A program made the translations under genes and the position numbers. Positions 35,234 to 45,860 of a stretch of DNA of 64,000 nucleotides are shown one piece after another; the stretch's first letter is position 1; each line of letters opens with the position of its first letter. The stretch is from Typhlomys cinereus (lineage: Eukaryota > Chordata > Mammalia > Rodentia > Platacanthomyidae): the NCBI GenBank assembly GCA_023101885.1, contig JALPQD010000622.1, positions 882,698 to 946,697 on the forward strand, in the 5' to 3' direction. The notes under the pieces were generated by a model. That model worked only from the letters and a program-made list of their open reading frames with translations, was not told the origin of the DNA and made no database searches.

Positions 35234-35629
35234 GTGAGTAGCCTGGGGGGCATCCTCTAAGGGCTGGGTCACTCGAGCGCCAGTGTCCTCTCGCTGTCTC
35301 TTCCCTACCCGGAGACCTTGACAGGCTCCTCATGTCTGGCGGTGGCGTTCCCCGTGCATGGAAGTTTCAATAGACAGAGCCGCACCGCACGCCTCTCTGC
35401 GACTGGCATTGTATCAGACCTAACGCTCGGGGCTCATTCCACTCAAGCACGGTTAGCAGTTGCCTCACACAGCACCTGGAATTCCTTAGAGAGGTTGTCT
35501 CTCGCCATGCGCTCTAGATCTTTCCTGCGTGGTCGATGTTCTGTGCCTCCCTGGCTGCTGAAGCCACAGCCTGCAACGCTGGGTCTAGAAACCTGTGCAG
35601 TTTTTTTCAGGCCTGCAGATGGCCAGGCA

Positions 35630-35790
35630 GCCGCAGGCCCGTGGATGAGAGCAGGGGGGCTGCAGGCCCGTGGATGAGGGCAGGGTGGCCGCAGGCCCGT
35701 GGATGAGGGCAGGGTGGCCGCAGCTCGTGGATGAGGGCAGGGTGGCCGCAGGCCCGTGCATGAGGGCAGGGTGGCCACAGGCCTGTGCAT
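35630..35790 (+). repeat. 29-bp minisatellite, about five copies
   Basis: Unit beginning GGCCCGTGGATGAGGGCAGG and continuing GTGGCCGCA. One shortened copy lies near 35720. Confidence 0.93.
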
Positions 35791-36117
35791 GGTCGGGCAG
35801 CTGCTTAGGCATCATGTACCCTCTTCCTGTTCTGCTTTTGCCAACCTGGTGGGCAGAGCATGGCCCTGGGCTGCACTCTGCTAGGTTACCCCAGGGGGTA
35901 GTGACCCATCACAGCGCTCTCCTTTCGGTTCATTAGTGGGCAGGTTGCTTGTGTCGATCTGCACCGTGTCTGAGTCGGCCTGGTATTTATATTGACATCC
36001 CCTGGGGGTGAACCCCACCTTTGTCCTGGTGACTCCTCCGCCTTCTCTGAGCTGTACCCTCCCTTACCTGTCCCCAGCTCCCTCACCCCCACCAAAAGTT
36101 CCTCTCTGGTGTTTTTT

Positions 36118-36175
36118 GTTTGTTTGTTTTTTGAGACAGAGCGTCTTGTAGCCCAGGCTGGCCTTGAGCAGATTC
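36118..36175 (-). mobile_element. B1-like SINE fragment, antisense
   Basis: A TTTGTTTGTTTTTTGAGACA poly-T head, then GAGCGTCTTGTAGCCCAGGC and TGGCCTTGAGCAG, marks the antisense A-tail and the first part of a B1 element. Confidence 0.75.
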
Positions 36176-36399
36176 TCCTCTCTCCCCGGGGTGCTGCGGG
36201 TCCTCCAGGGCTTTGAAAATAGCTTAAGTCTTTCTCGCTGAAAGGAACATCTGCTGCCATTGGCCTGAATGCAGGCCCCTGGGGTCACTGTGCTATAGCA
36301 CCTGGACCCTAGTGGTCTGTCCCGTGTCAGTCCTTAGCAACACCACTGTCTCCTGGTAGCAAATGGGTCAGTTTCATCTTCCCGTTGTTGAATGAATGC

Positions 36400-36640
36400 A
36401 GGACCCAAACAGTTTATGGCCTTTCATCCGTGGTTATAGCTCATCAGTGCGACAGGAGAGTTCACACCAACATCAGAAACTGAGGGAACTGGCCACGCAC
36501 TTTCTCACCAGACCACCGACATGTTCAAATGCTGAGCCCACCCTCTCCATCCGAGCTACCTGTCAGGGAATGGTCTCGCCTGCTCAGGGCAGGGTCTTCC
36601 CTTGTCAATAATCTCCACGGGCTGCTTAAGGCTCCCGTAG
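36400..36640 (-). mobile_element. Dispersed repeat family, copy 2
   Basis: GTTTATGGCC, GGAGAGTTCACACCAACATC, GAGGGAACTGGCCACGC, GTCAGGGAATGG and CAATAATCTCCACGGG are in the same order and orientation as copy 1. Confidence 0.7.
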
Positions 36641-37119
36641 CTGAATAACTCTTCATCGATATGCCCAAAGGATCAGCTCCCATGATCCTCCTCGAGAGTT
36701 CAGCCAGCGTGGTTCTTGCCACTTTGACCCAGGCTGCCACATACCACCCAGCCTCTGATGTGGGAACTTGACCAACTTCCCGCTAAATAGGGTGCAGTCC
36801 CTCTGTGGGGCGGTCCTGGACCAGGCCTGCCGTCTGCAGGACTGTATGCTAAGGCACACCCCAACTCCGGAATATCCCAGGGGCAACTCAAGTGGGGGTC
36901 TCCTTGGGCCATCAGGGTCTCCCAGTGTGCATGGCAAGGACAGGTGCACCACGCCTCGGCCATGTAGCTCTGGCTCCAGTGCAGGAGTCGGGACTGGGTG
37001 TGTGAGGGCCCGTGGGTGCTCCGGGCTGTGCGAGGGACTGGCCTAGCTGCCAGGAGCCCGAGGGTCGGGGTTTTCATGCTGCGCACAGTAGGGGTAAAGG
37101 GCCTGCTGGAGATGTGCGT

Positions 37120-37345
37120 CTTGGTTCCGGCTCTGCGGGCGGCGTGGCTGAGCACACTGTGCTGCGGGCTCTGCAGAGCTCTGAGCAGCCTCCTGGCGGG
37201 TGCGAGGCGGGAGCGGCGGGTGGAGGCAGCAGCTCTCTGTGCTGCGCTGGCACTGCCTGACGCAGGGCCAGGCAGACTGGCACCCGGCTGTGACTCCGGC
37301 TCCCGGGGAGCCGCGGCAGCGAGGGACAGACCTGAAGAAAGAAAG
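37120..37345 (+). promoter_or_regulatory. CpG-dense patch, possible intronic CpG island
   Basis: About sixteen CpG in roughly 220 bp, several as GCGG/CCGCGG, within an intron otherwise poor in CpG. No TATA motif or recognisable exon is associated. It could be an internal promoter, an enhancer or a chance GC-rich segment. Confidence 0.3.
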
Positions 37346-38630
37346 AAACAAGAGTAAGACCAGAGGCTGGCTGAGGGCGAGGGGGATACCCGCTGGACGG
37401 GGCTCCTGCACCACAGGAGGGCTGGGACGGCCCGAGCAGGTAGGAGGCCTGGCGTGGCTGGCAGGAGTCACGCTGGCCCCGGGTGGGTGGGCTTGCGTGT
37501 GAGGCCCCGGCCAGGCACTTGCCCCTCCCCCTCAAGATGCTTCTCGCACCCAGCCGCCCTGCAGGGAGCCTCTGGAGCTCCCCCTGTGGCTGCCCCCGTC
37601 TGCTGTGGCTGCGTGAGGCAGGCACGGTGCCATCTTGGGTGCTGGGTGCCAGCAGCACTGCCCGTGAAGTGTGCCTTCCCCACCCTCCTCCTCAGTCTCT
37701 CCTCTGTCCTGAGAGGCCCGAGCCATGGGGGCCTGGGGGAGCCAGGGGAGGGGCATAGGCTGAGATGGACAGGTGGGCTGGGGGTGGGGTGGGAAGCCCC
37801 CACGCCTCCCTGCTGGGCTGCAGGGCTGGGATAGCTGGGGTCGCATCTCAAAGAGTTGCCGCTTGCTTGCTGTGAAGCCTCAGGGCAGGGCCGGCAGGGA
37901 GCCCCTTGGAGCTGGGTAGGGCCAGTGCTATGGAGGGAGGGGCGTCCCTGACTGCTCAGAGACTAGTCTGTACCCCATCCTGCCCTCCTACTTCTCTCCC
38001 TGCAGAGGCGAGTGAATGAGTGGGCGCATCTAACTCAAGTCCCGCCCTCATTAACCCCAATAGTGCCATAGTCTGAAGGGCACTTTCAGCATAGCCTGGT
38101 ACTTGCCGTTGCCATGGTAACAGGGGCCCAGATCCCTGAGGGACGGGTAATTAAGTTTTCCTTCCTTCCCTTCTTCCTTTTCTTCCTGTCTTCATTCGCT
38201 GTATGACTTCTTGCTGGACTTACTATGTCCTGCCCTGAACTAGGGGCCGTCCCCACAGAGGTGAAGGTGACGCCTCTCACATGGGGCACCCCTGCTGGAG
38301 GGGGCCAGGCAGCTCCTGCTCTGCTCATTCCTTCCTTGCATGGGCTTGTCTCCTGTGGTGGTGGGACGTGGTCCTCATCTCCTCCCAACTTCCTCGGGGC
38401 GTTTTCCTTGCCTGTAAGCATGTGCCCTGTTACCACGGGCAGGAGTAAGCCTGTGTCCAGACAGATGTGGGCGTTGCCTGAGGATAGAGACAAGGACAGC
38501 TTCTCCAGCCTCCAGCCAGAGCAAACGTGTATTCAAAGAGGTGCTGGCTTGTGATGAAGTAAATACAGTCTCTAGTAATGGATGTCACTATCAAACTTGA
38601 ACATGTAGAAGCAGACCTTCACATTTCAAT

Positions 38631-39000
38631 CACCCCCCATACACATGCATACACACTCATGCAAAAACGTGAGACCCAGACACACAATGAAAAACTCATG
38701 CAGATATATAAACGCAAAGACCCAGAGACAAAAACTTGGACACAAAGGTACTAGACACACACACATGCACTTGCACACGCACATACACGCATACAGGTGG
38801 TACACATACATAAGCATGCACAGAAATACACATGCCTAGATTTGCTATAGATGGTACACATACACACAGGTGGACATAGGGACACACGGCTGAACATATA
38901 TAGGTACCACATATGAGCACACATACATGGAGAGATGCAGGTAGACCATACACAGAGACCACAGGCACCCAGGCATAAACATGCACGCAGACAGCACACA
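38631..39000 (+). repeat. Degenerate CA-rich tract
   Basis: ACACATGCATACACAC-type sequence broken by many substitutions, an old decayed microsatellite. Confidence 0.75.
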
Positions 39001-39439
39001 TAGACCCCACACAGAGGGGCTCCCAGACTCACTCAGGTGCCTGCCCACCTGCCTTTAGCCTGTTCATTCATCCTTGGTTCATATTGTGGCCGAAAATCTA
39101 GCAGGACCCGTTAGACACTAGCATGCTGGAGGCTGGCCCAGACTTGACCCTAGCCCTTGCGTCCACAGGACGTCACTCAGCCATCTTCGCGGCTGAACCT
39201 TGACACGGGTGTGCGTGCCACTGTGAACTGGGCTCCTGGACTGTCCCCACACATACGTGGCCAGAACCCTCTGTTCCCAGGGAGCACTTGTGAATGACCA
39301 TGGTCCTGTGCCCGCAGGACACTCCTGGGGGCAAGGTACCTGCTGAAGGAGGCGAGTTCACTCTCTGTTTTATACATTTCACTTCCTCTGGTGAATGGAT
39401 TTAGCATCTGGATACAGTTCAGGGCACTAAAAGGAGTAC

Positions 39440-39545
39440 AAGCCAGGCACAGCACACTGCCCGTGACCCTAGCACCCGGGAAGAGGAGGCTTGTGAGTGT
39501 GGGTTCAAGGCCAGCCTGTCCTACCAGGGCCGAGCCGCAGCACGA
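39440..39545 (+). mobile_element. B1-like SINE
   Basis: CCAGGCACAGCACACTGCCC, CCCTAGCACCCGGGAAGAGG and GGGTTCAAGGCCAGCCTGTC are a diverged B1 in sense orientation. Confidence 0.65.
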
Positions 39546-39804
39546 TGGAAGAGCCGCCTAGCCAGGACAGGACCCTGCATGAGGCATATCAGTGTGTTCT
39601 TCTCTCGCTAGCCATAATTCTGATTTCAGGGCCCTGGAAGTAGTTGAGCCCAAGTAACATTTACTAACGACTTCTAGGAAGATGTCCTTTTGGTTTTCAG
39701 TAAAAGTGACAAGGGGCTTTCTGTCCCCACTCCCAGGACTCCATGGGGTGGATCCAGGGCAGACCCTGGGGCAATAGGAGGTGTGGCCAGGTCTCTAGTG
39801 TGTA

Positions 39805-40250
39805 GCCCTGTCTTAGTTAGACACAGGTGTCAACTTGATGGTCCAGGGTTCGAGCTCTGGGCACATTTGTCGATAATTGGTAGTTAAGTCCAGATTGAAC
39901 CTCCAGGAGATTGTCTAGTTGATGGAGTAGACCCAACCCATGGTGGGCGGGAACAGGCCCTGGACAGGGTGAATAAAATACAGAGAGCTGGTAGAGGAAG
40001 TTGGCATCCTTGTGCATACTTGGCCAGACTTCCTGGTCTGGCAAGTAAGGATTTTCCCTTTCTCAGCTGCTATGTGGAGTTGGTGTGGCCAGTTCCCTGG
40101 CCTCTGGTGCTGGTGTGAGCTCTCCTGCAAAGCTGGACGAGGAACTACAATCAGTCTATCGCAAGAGAGTAAACCCCTTGTTCCCGTAAGCTGTTTGATG
40201 GTGATTTTTATGAGCAGACCATGCAGGCAAACCGCAACAAGCCCTCTCCT
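39805..40250 (+). mobile_element. Dispersed repeat family, copy 3 (longest)
   Basis: It begins CCTGTCTTAGTTAG...GTGTCAACTTGATGG and contains CCCATGGTGGGCGGG, a GGAATAAA-like GTGAATAAAATAC block, GTGTGGCCAGTTCCCTGG and AGTAAACCCCTTGTTCC. Its reverse complement aligns block by block with copies 1 and 2. The TCAACTTGA head and AAACCC tail resemble a repeat common in rodent genomes. Confidence 0.7.
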
Positions 40251-42289
40251 GCTTCATCAGCCCAGGGCTTAGGGAGCGGACCCGCCTTAGGTGGGGCATG
40301 AGGCTCAGGGAAGGGAGGGTGCTGTCCACCAGCATGACCTCAGGCTGTGCAGACCGGTCTTGCTGTCACTGGTCGGGTGAGGAGGAGGCCCCTTGCTCCA
40401 CCCTGCAGGGGACAAGAGCTGGTGTCCCAGGTTGTGGGGACTCTGACCACCTTTGTGCCACTGGTCCTCTCTGGTGGGGGTCCCACACTGGTTTGGCCCT
40501 GGTGGGGCTGTGGGGACTCCATGGCCTTGTGACCACCCGCTCCTGTCCCACCAGACGTGGTCTGTCTTGCTAAAGAGGACGGTCGCTCACTGGAAGACAC
40601 AGGCCAAGTCTCTAAAACCACACACTGCACAATCGCATGGGCTTCTGCTGCACCGTTCACATCCGAGCCGTCACTCCGTGCGCGTCAGGGCCGGGGCCAT
40701 CTGCCTGCCGGGGACCCGGGGGTGTCGGCACAGATGTTCAGTGATAGAGCTGTTGATGGCTCAGGTCTTTCTGGAAGGAACCATGTGTGGTGACCGGATG
40801 TCCCCTCACTGTCAGACGCCGCACAGTGGGAAGTGACCACGGCAGTGCGCACCGTTGGTTCTGATCCTTCACCCTCCTGACCTCCTGCGCTCCCCCTCTT
40901 CCCAGCAGGGCGTGGGAACAGGGTGACAGCTGAAGTTCAAGGGTACCCCAGAAGTCAGAGAGCCCTTCTTTCTTCCCCATGCTGAGTGGGAGATGCCACC
41001 TCTCCATTTTATAGTCAGGGACACTGAACCCCAAGACAGGACAGAAGACCCAGGTCCCTCTGGAAGTGAGGGTCCCAGGCGGGAACCGTCACCATATCTC
41101 AACCGGGGATCTGGGGTGGGTCTGGTCGCTTCTCTTATTCTCTCAGTGGCTGCACAGCCCCGGTGTCCGTCATGACTCCTGGAACACACACCCTGCACTT
41201 CATGTCTCCGTCACAGACGGATTGTTCTAGAGCACGAGCATCCTTGAAATGTGGCCTGACTCTTGCCCATCTTGCTCAACAGATGGGAGTCCAGAGTGAC
41301 GCGGCCTGTCTCTGGTGGTCACAGCAGCCGCCCCGTGCGGTGGAGCCACGGGTGGGTGAGGGCGTGTTGGCTCAGCTGTGGCTCTGACTTAAGGTGTGGG
41401 ACTCTGCAGAGAGCCAAGCATGTGTCCTCACCGTGTGTCGAGCTCCCGGGGGCGAGGGTGCTCTGTGACCCGCTCCTGCCCACTTCTCCACCCCGGATGG
41501 AGGAGGAAGGGTGGCTATGGGGACAGTGAGGGATCAGGGAACCTGTGGTGTGACTCCTGGGACCTGAAGAGACACAGCTGGCCCACGTATGCACGGACAC
41601 CTGCCAAGGGAAGTGTCTCTTCTGGCTCCAGAATCCCCTCCCCACTGGAGTCCTGGCTCCACCCCCTGGTGCTGGGGCCTGGTGGTTCACATCTGGACAG
41701 TGGAGGTGGAGGACAGCGCCCCCAGAGGATGACCGTGTGTACGGCGCTCAGCAGCGGCCAGAGCCACGTGGCGGGGGTCGGCCTCTTCCAGACCCCAGCT
41801 GAGCTCCCCGCATGCAGTCAGCGGCTTCAGAGGGCGCAATGAATGTGCAGCCCTGAGGATTCGGTGCCTGCAGCTGATGCTCCCAGTGCGTTTAACCCCC
41901 TCTTCTCGATAGTTCCCACGCCTTTCTATCGCCCCAAAAGGAAGTCCATATTTATGCAATGTCCCTCCCTCGTCCTTTGTCCCTGGCCAACCGCCTGTGT
42001 GCACCGGCCGTTCTGGGAGTCACTCGGCTGACTGCGCTGGGGCTCCTCCTTCGGCTGTTGGCGGGCCAGTCCCACTCGCGCATAGGTGGGTGCGTCTTCA
42101 TCCACCCACTGACGGATGTGCCTCGGCTTCCTCCCCACGGGGGCCACGCGCCATCGGGCCTTCTGTCGAGCACATGCTGCTGTGGCGACAGGCGCTCTCA
42201 GCCCTGAGCTCCGTCTGCAGCCCATTGGTCTTTTGAATGGCACGCTCACTGACGGGCACCATCACACTATTCCCTCGAGCCGTCACCAG

Positions 42290-42400
42290 CAGAGAGAATA
42301 AAGACTCTGCGCTAAAGCCCTTTGTGGGCTGCCTAACACTCGCCTCAGAGCAGCTAAAATAACCCGTTATGCAATTATGGAAAATGCAGCTCCTTGAGTT
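42290..42400. promoter_or_regulatory. Candidate conserved noncoding element
   Basis: Non-repetitive, moderately AT-rich sequence with CAGCTAAAATAACC and ATGCAATTATGGAAAATGCA inside GC-rich intron, directly followed by a CpG-rich stretch (42420-42500). Such composition is typical of conserved intronic elements, but conservation cannot be seen from one sequence. Confidence 0.25.
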
Positions 42401-43479
42401 GATGCGCGCACACATGCAGCGTGCCGACATCCCGCCGCCCTTGGCAGCGAGGCCCGCGGCGGCTGCGCTGGGCCGAGCGTGTCCTCCGTGCTGTCAGCCC
42501 CTGACGCTCCTGTCCCTGAACTTGGCTTCCTGGCAGTGATTCGAACCTTCTGCTGACACAGCTGCCTCATCTCTGGGTTTGGCAAAGGATCGGCTTCTAC
42601 CACCGAAGGGCTGGAGCTTCTGCCTCCAAAGCCCCTCGCTTCAGGGGTCCAGACTCCTGCTACCCAACGTGTCCCAGCCTCCTGCCCCTCCCAAACCGCC
42701 TAAGCTCCAGCCCCCAAGCCGCTCTGCCTGCTCCCCAGTGACAGCTGTCACAGCTGCCTCTGCTTCCGCCAGAGAAACGGGGGCGCCCCTTCCGTCACTG
42801 CGTCATTCCCAAACCCACTGCAGTCATCCACGCGGCCACCACCAGCTCCACCACAGCCGCCTCCAAAGCCCCCTTGACCGCTGAGACTTCCACAGCAGTC
42901 AGAACCGCCACTCAGCAAAGCCACCGCCTCGCCACCACCAAGGCTTGCTGAACCTTCCCGGCTCCTTGGCCCAGGAAGCGCGAGCCACCTTCTGCTTCCA
43001 AGCCTTTCTCTCACGGCCATGCTTGGTCTGGGGTGTCCGAATCTAATTCATGGTTGTCATGGTAATGTAACCAAAGCCTTCTGCTGTCAGTCACGGTTTC
43101 AATCACTCTGGTCTCTACACTGCTCAAGTCACCTAAAGGGGGGGAGTTGGGGTGTCACCTGTGCCTTCTTGAACACCATGGCCTTTTCGTAGCAAAGATC
43201 CTGGCTTTGAGATGTTCTGACTTTGTCCTCTTTGGTTCCTTCTCGTCCATCCACTTCAAGTGGACTTGCCTCACGGTCCATCTGCTTCCTCCACAGGGCC
43301 CGAGAACCCAGCCAGAGCCTCTGCTGACATGTGTCTCTGTGGCTTGGAATGTCACATCAGACTCTCGCTGGTTATTTCAGAGTTTCTGCAGCTGCCAGGC
43401 TCCGGGGGAGACTGACTCGGCTATGACAGTGGGGAGTGGGTCTTCCCAGACGTCTTCCTATGTGGCCACAGCAGCGAGC

Positions 43480-43790
43480 TCTGCTGGTCTCTTAACGGGA
43501 CAGTGTCTTCTTGTTGAGTGGCAGGAGCTCTTTGTATATTCTGGATCCCCAGGGTACCATGTGTGATTTTCAAATGCCTACTCCCTTGCAGCATGTCTTG
43601 GCTGCTGCCAATGTCCTTTGTCAAACAGGTTTTGGCGTCACCAAGGTCTGCTTTCACTGCTTTTCCTTTTGCGCCAGTGTTTTGGTATCAAATTCAAGTC
43701 CTGCCGTCAAGCCCGGGGCGATGCATATTTACCTCCCAGGGTTTCTTCTAAGAGCTTTGCCATGGCGCATCTTCCGTCTGCTTTATGGGA
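43480..43790 (-). mobile_element. Old L1 ORF2 3' fragment, antisense
   Basis: GGAGCTCTTTGTATATTCTG, CAGGTTTTGGCGTCACCAAG, TGTTTTGGTATCAAATTCAAG and GTTTCTTCTAAGAGCTTTGCC match in order the antisense of the L1 ORF2 C-terminal region. It is interrupted and diverged, and the coding capacity is lost. Confidence 0.6.
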
Positions 43791-44177
43791 AACTCTCCGG
43801 CTGGCATGTAACACACAGGGAGGTCCCCAAATCTCAAGTGTGCCTAGATGTGTTTTCACAAGCTGGGCACCCACTGCCAGCCTCCACCCAAGCCAGGACA
43901 GAGATGGTGCCCGATCCCTGTGCCTTCTGTTTCCATCACCCCAAGGCAGGCACCGCCCTTGAAGAATGGACCTGTCAGATGGGGACCAGCCTCCTCTGGC
44001 CTCTGGCGTCCTGCTAGCTCTTGTCTTTGTCTCCCGAATGGTTGGTTAAGGGCAGGAAGAAGGCGGTGCATGTGAGGCTGGCTCTGTGCTCCACATCAAG
44101 GACTCACAGGTGCGTAGGGGGGTCCCACAGGCCCAGGTGGAAGTGTTCCCACTTGGGAACCATGCTCCTAGGCTTTC

Positions 44178-44290
44178 TTCCTGACTCGGCTATCTGCCCG
44201 CTGTGTGATCTGGCTCAAGTTCTGAGCCTCTCTGTGCTTCTTATGAAAGTGAGGCTGATATTACCAAAAGATGGTCATAGAGACTGAAGA
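44178..44290 (+). mobile_element. MIR SINE, sense
   Basis: GCTGTGTGATCTGGCTCAAG, then TTCTGAGCCTCTCTGTGCTTC, and AAAGTGAGGCTGATATTACC, is the sense MIR core and tail. Confidence 0.75.
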
Positions 44291-44344
44291 AGTGGTATTG
44301 GGGGTGCTTCTGGGCTCCAGCCGCAGAGGACATCCTCTACTGGG

Positions 44345-44452
44345 GGGGAATGCACTGCTGCGGAGGGCATGCACTGCTGCGGAGGGCATGCACTGCTGCT
44401 GCGGAGGGCATCCTCTGCGGGGGAGGGCATGCACTGCTGCGGAGGGCATCCT
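44345..44452 (+). repeat. 19-bp GCACTGCTGCGGAGGGCAT array
   Basis: Four to five copies, two of them altered by a CTG or TCC insertion. Confidence 0.9.
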
Positions 44453-45772
44453 GCACTCACAGACGCTGTCCTCCTGTATCACACATGGACACATGGACAG
44501 TCATGGCTCGTTTGCTTTCTCTTCTGCATGGCTGACGCAGACCTGCTTCCAGAAGGCGCGGGGAGTCGTGTGGATGGGGTGTGGACAGGGAGCCCGTAAT
44601 ACTCAGAACACCTGTTCTGACTTTCTACGAATGTGGCGCGTCCTTGGCTGGCAGGGGGGATGTGGTGATCAGGTGACTTTTACTTCTAAAACTACGGAGC
44701 TGTCTCCTCCGCTCGCTCACACCTCGAAGCTCAGTGCCCTTTGCCCCCTGCCCTCTGCCCCGTCCATTGCCAGGTTGACAACATAGCCATTGACACGAGC
44801 AGGCCACTGCCACCCAGTGAGGCGCGTGAGTGACCGCAGGGAGCTGTCTCCAGCAGTTCCTGGGTACCCAGCCCTGCCGCTCGGGCCGAGCGTGTGTTGG
44901 TGGGAGAAGCTCAGAGGAGAGAAATGCATTCTAGATCCTTCCTCCCTGGATGGGAGAGCATCTTGCCCTACTTTTTTAAGGGAAGACATGGGAGTAAGGA
45001 GGTGCTCACAATGCTACCCCCTCCCAGGCGTGCGCACGCGCAGACACACACACATGCTTCTTATTCAGGAAAGTGTTGATTAGGGAGTCAAGTGTGGAGA
45101 GGGGTGCAGAGCATCTTCCCGTTTTAGGAAGCCACGTAACTCTGCTTCTGGCGCATTTAGCCGCCGGCCCTGCCGGCCCCACCTACCCTTCAGAGCAAGC
45201 ATTTCTCCAGGTAGAAGCAGAAACTGGTTTAGGATTGCGTTGCGCGCAGTGCAGACGTGGGCTGGACGGGTCCATGTGCTCTGGTTCTCGCATTTCGGTG
45301 TAAAATCTGCATCTCAGAATCAGTGGGCTTGAAGGTGCCCACAGTGCAAACGGAGGAATCATGCAAGGAGGAAACTTTCCTCCCCTGCTCCTCACTGGGG
45401 GGCTGATATCACCTCCTTCTCGCCCTCACCCCGTCCCTTTTCATCCTCTGCCCCTCCCCTCCTCGGGAGATGCAGGGGTGAGGGGAGCAGGGCCCCCCTT
45501 GGACACTGGCCCCCAGAGCTCTTCCAGGAGGGGCCCGCTGCACACTGGGTCAGGGATGGGGCAGGACAGCTGGGGCTCGCAGGCCTTCCCCAGAGCCTGG
45601 ACTGGCCCAGGGCGCTGCCTGTTTTGTGGTGCAGGATCTTGGGTTCCTGTGGTTTCTGGGTCCTTTGACGCACTCACGACCGGGCTTCCCCTGGGTGTGG
45701 GCACAGGGCTGGGATGCCCACCCTGCGTCTGACCCAGGTGGCAACACGTACGTCTGCTTTGTGCTCCCACAG

Positions 45773-45860
45773 GCCGGGGAGAAGCACTACCACCCTTCCT
45801 GCGCACTATGCGTCAGGTGCGGCCAGATGTTTGCCGAGGGCGAGGAGATGTACCTGCAAG
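45773..45860 (+). CDS. ABLIM2: ABLIM2 exon: LIM4, central part
   Basis: Acceptor gctcccacag, donor CAAG|gtaagt. It reads AGEKHYHPSCALCVRCGQMF and then AEGEEMYLQ, with the HPSC and CVRC zinc ligands of LIM4, and ends in phase 1. The exon is 88 nt. It lies after a 10.5-kb intron, the longest internal intron in the window. Confidence 0.97.

Larger units (their letters stand above)
35234..45772 (+). other. ABLIM2 intron inside LIM4 (10.5 kb)
   Basis: It holds a 29-bp minisatellite (35630-35790), an antisense B1 fragment (36118-36175), two copies of the dispersed repeat family (36400-36640 and 39805-40250), a CpG-dense patch (37120-37345), degenerate CA repeats (38631-39000), a B1 copy (39440-39545), an antisense L1 fragment (43480-43790), a MIR (44178-44290) and a 19-bp array (44345-44450). 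The segment 42290-42400 is AT-richer, non-repetitive and possibly regulatory. The remainder is unique intron. Confidence 0.85.

Noticed and set aside
36998..37357. 119-codon open frame over the CpG-dense patch
   Set aside because: No recognisable protein, no splice partner in phase, and the composition follows GC content.
42579..43020. Overlapping open frames of about 90-100 codons on both strands
   Set aside because: Pro/Ala/Ser- and Gly-rich composition of a GC-rich segment; no domain and no supporting splice sites.
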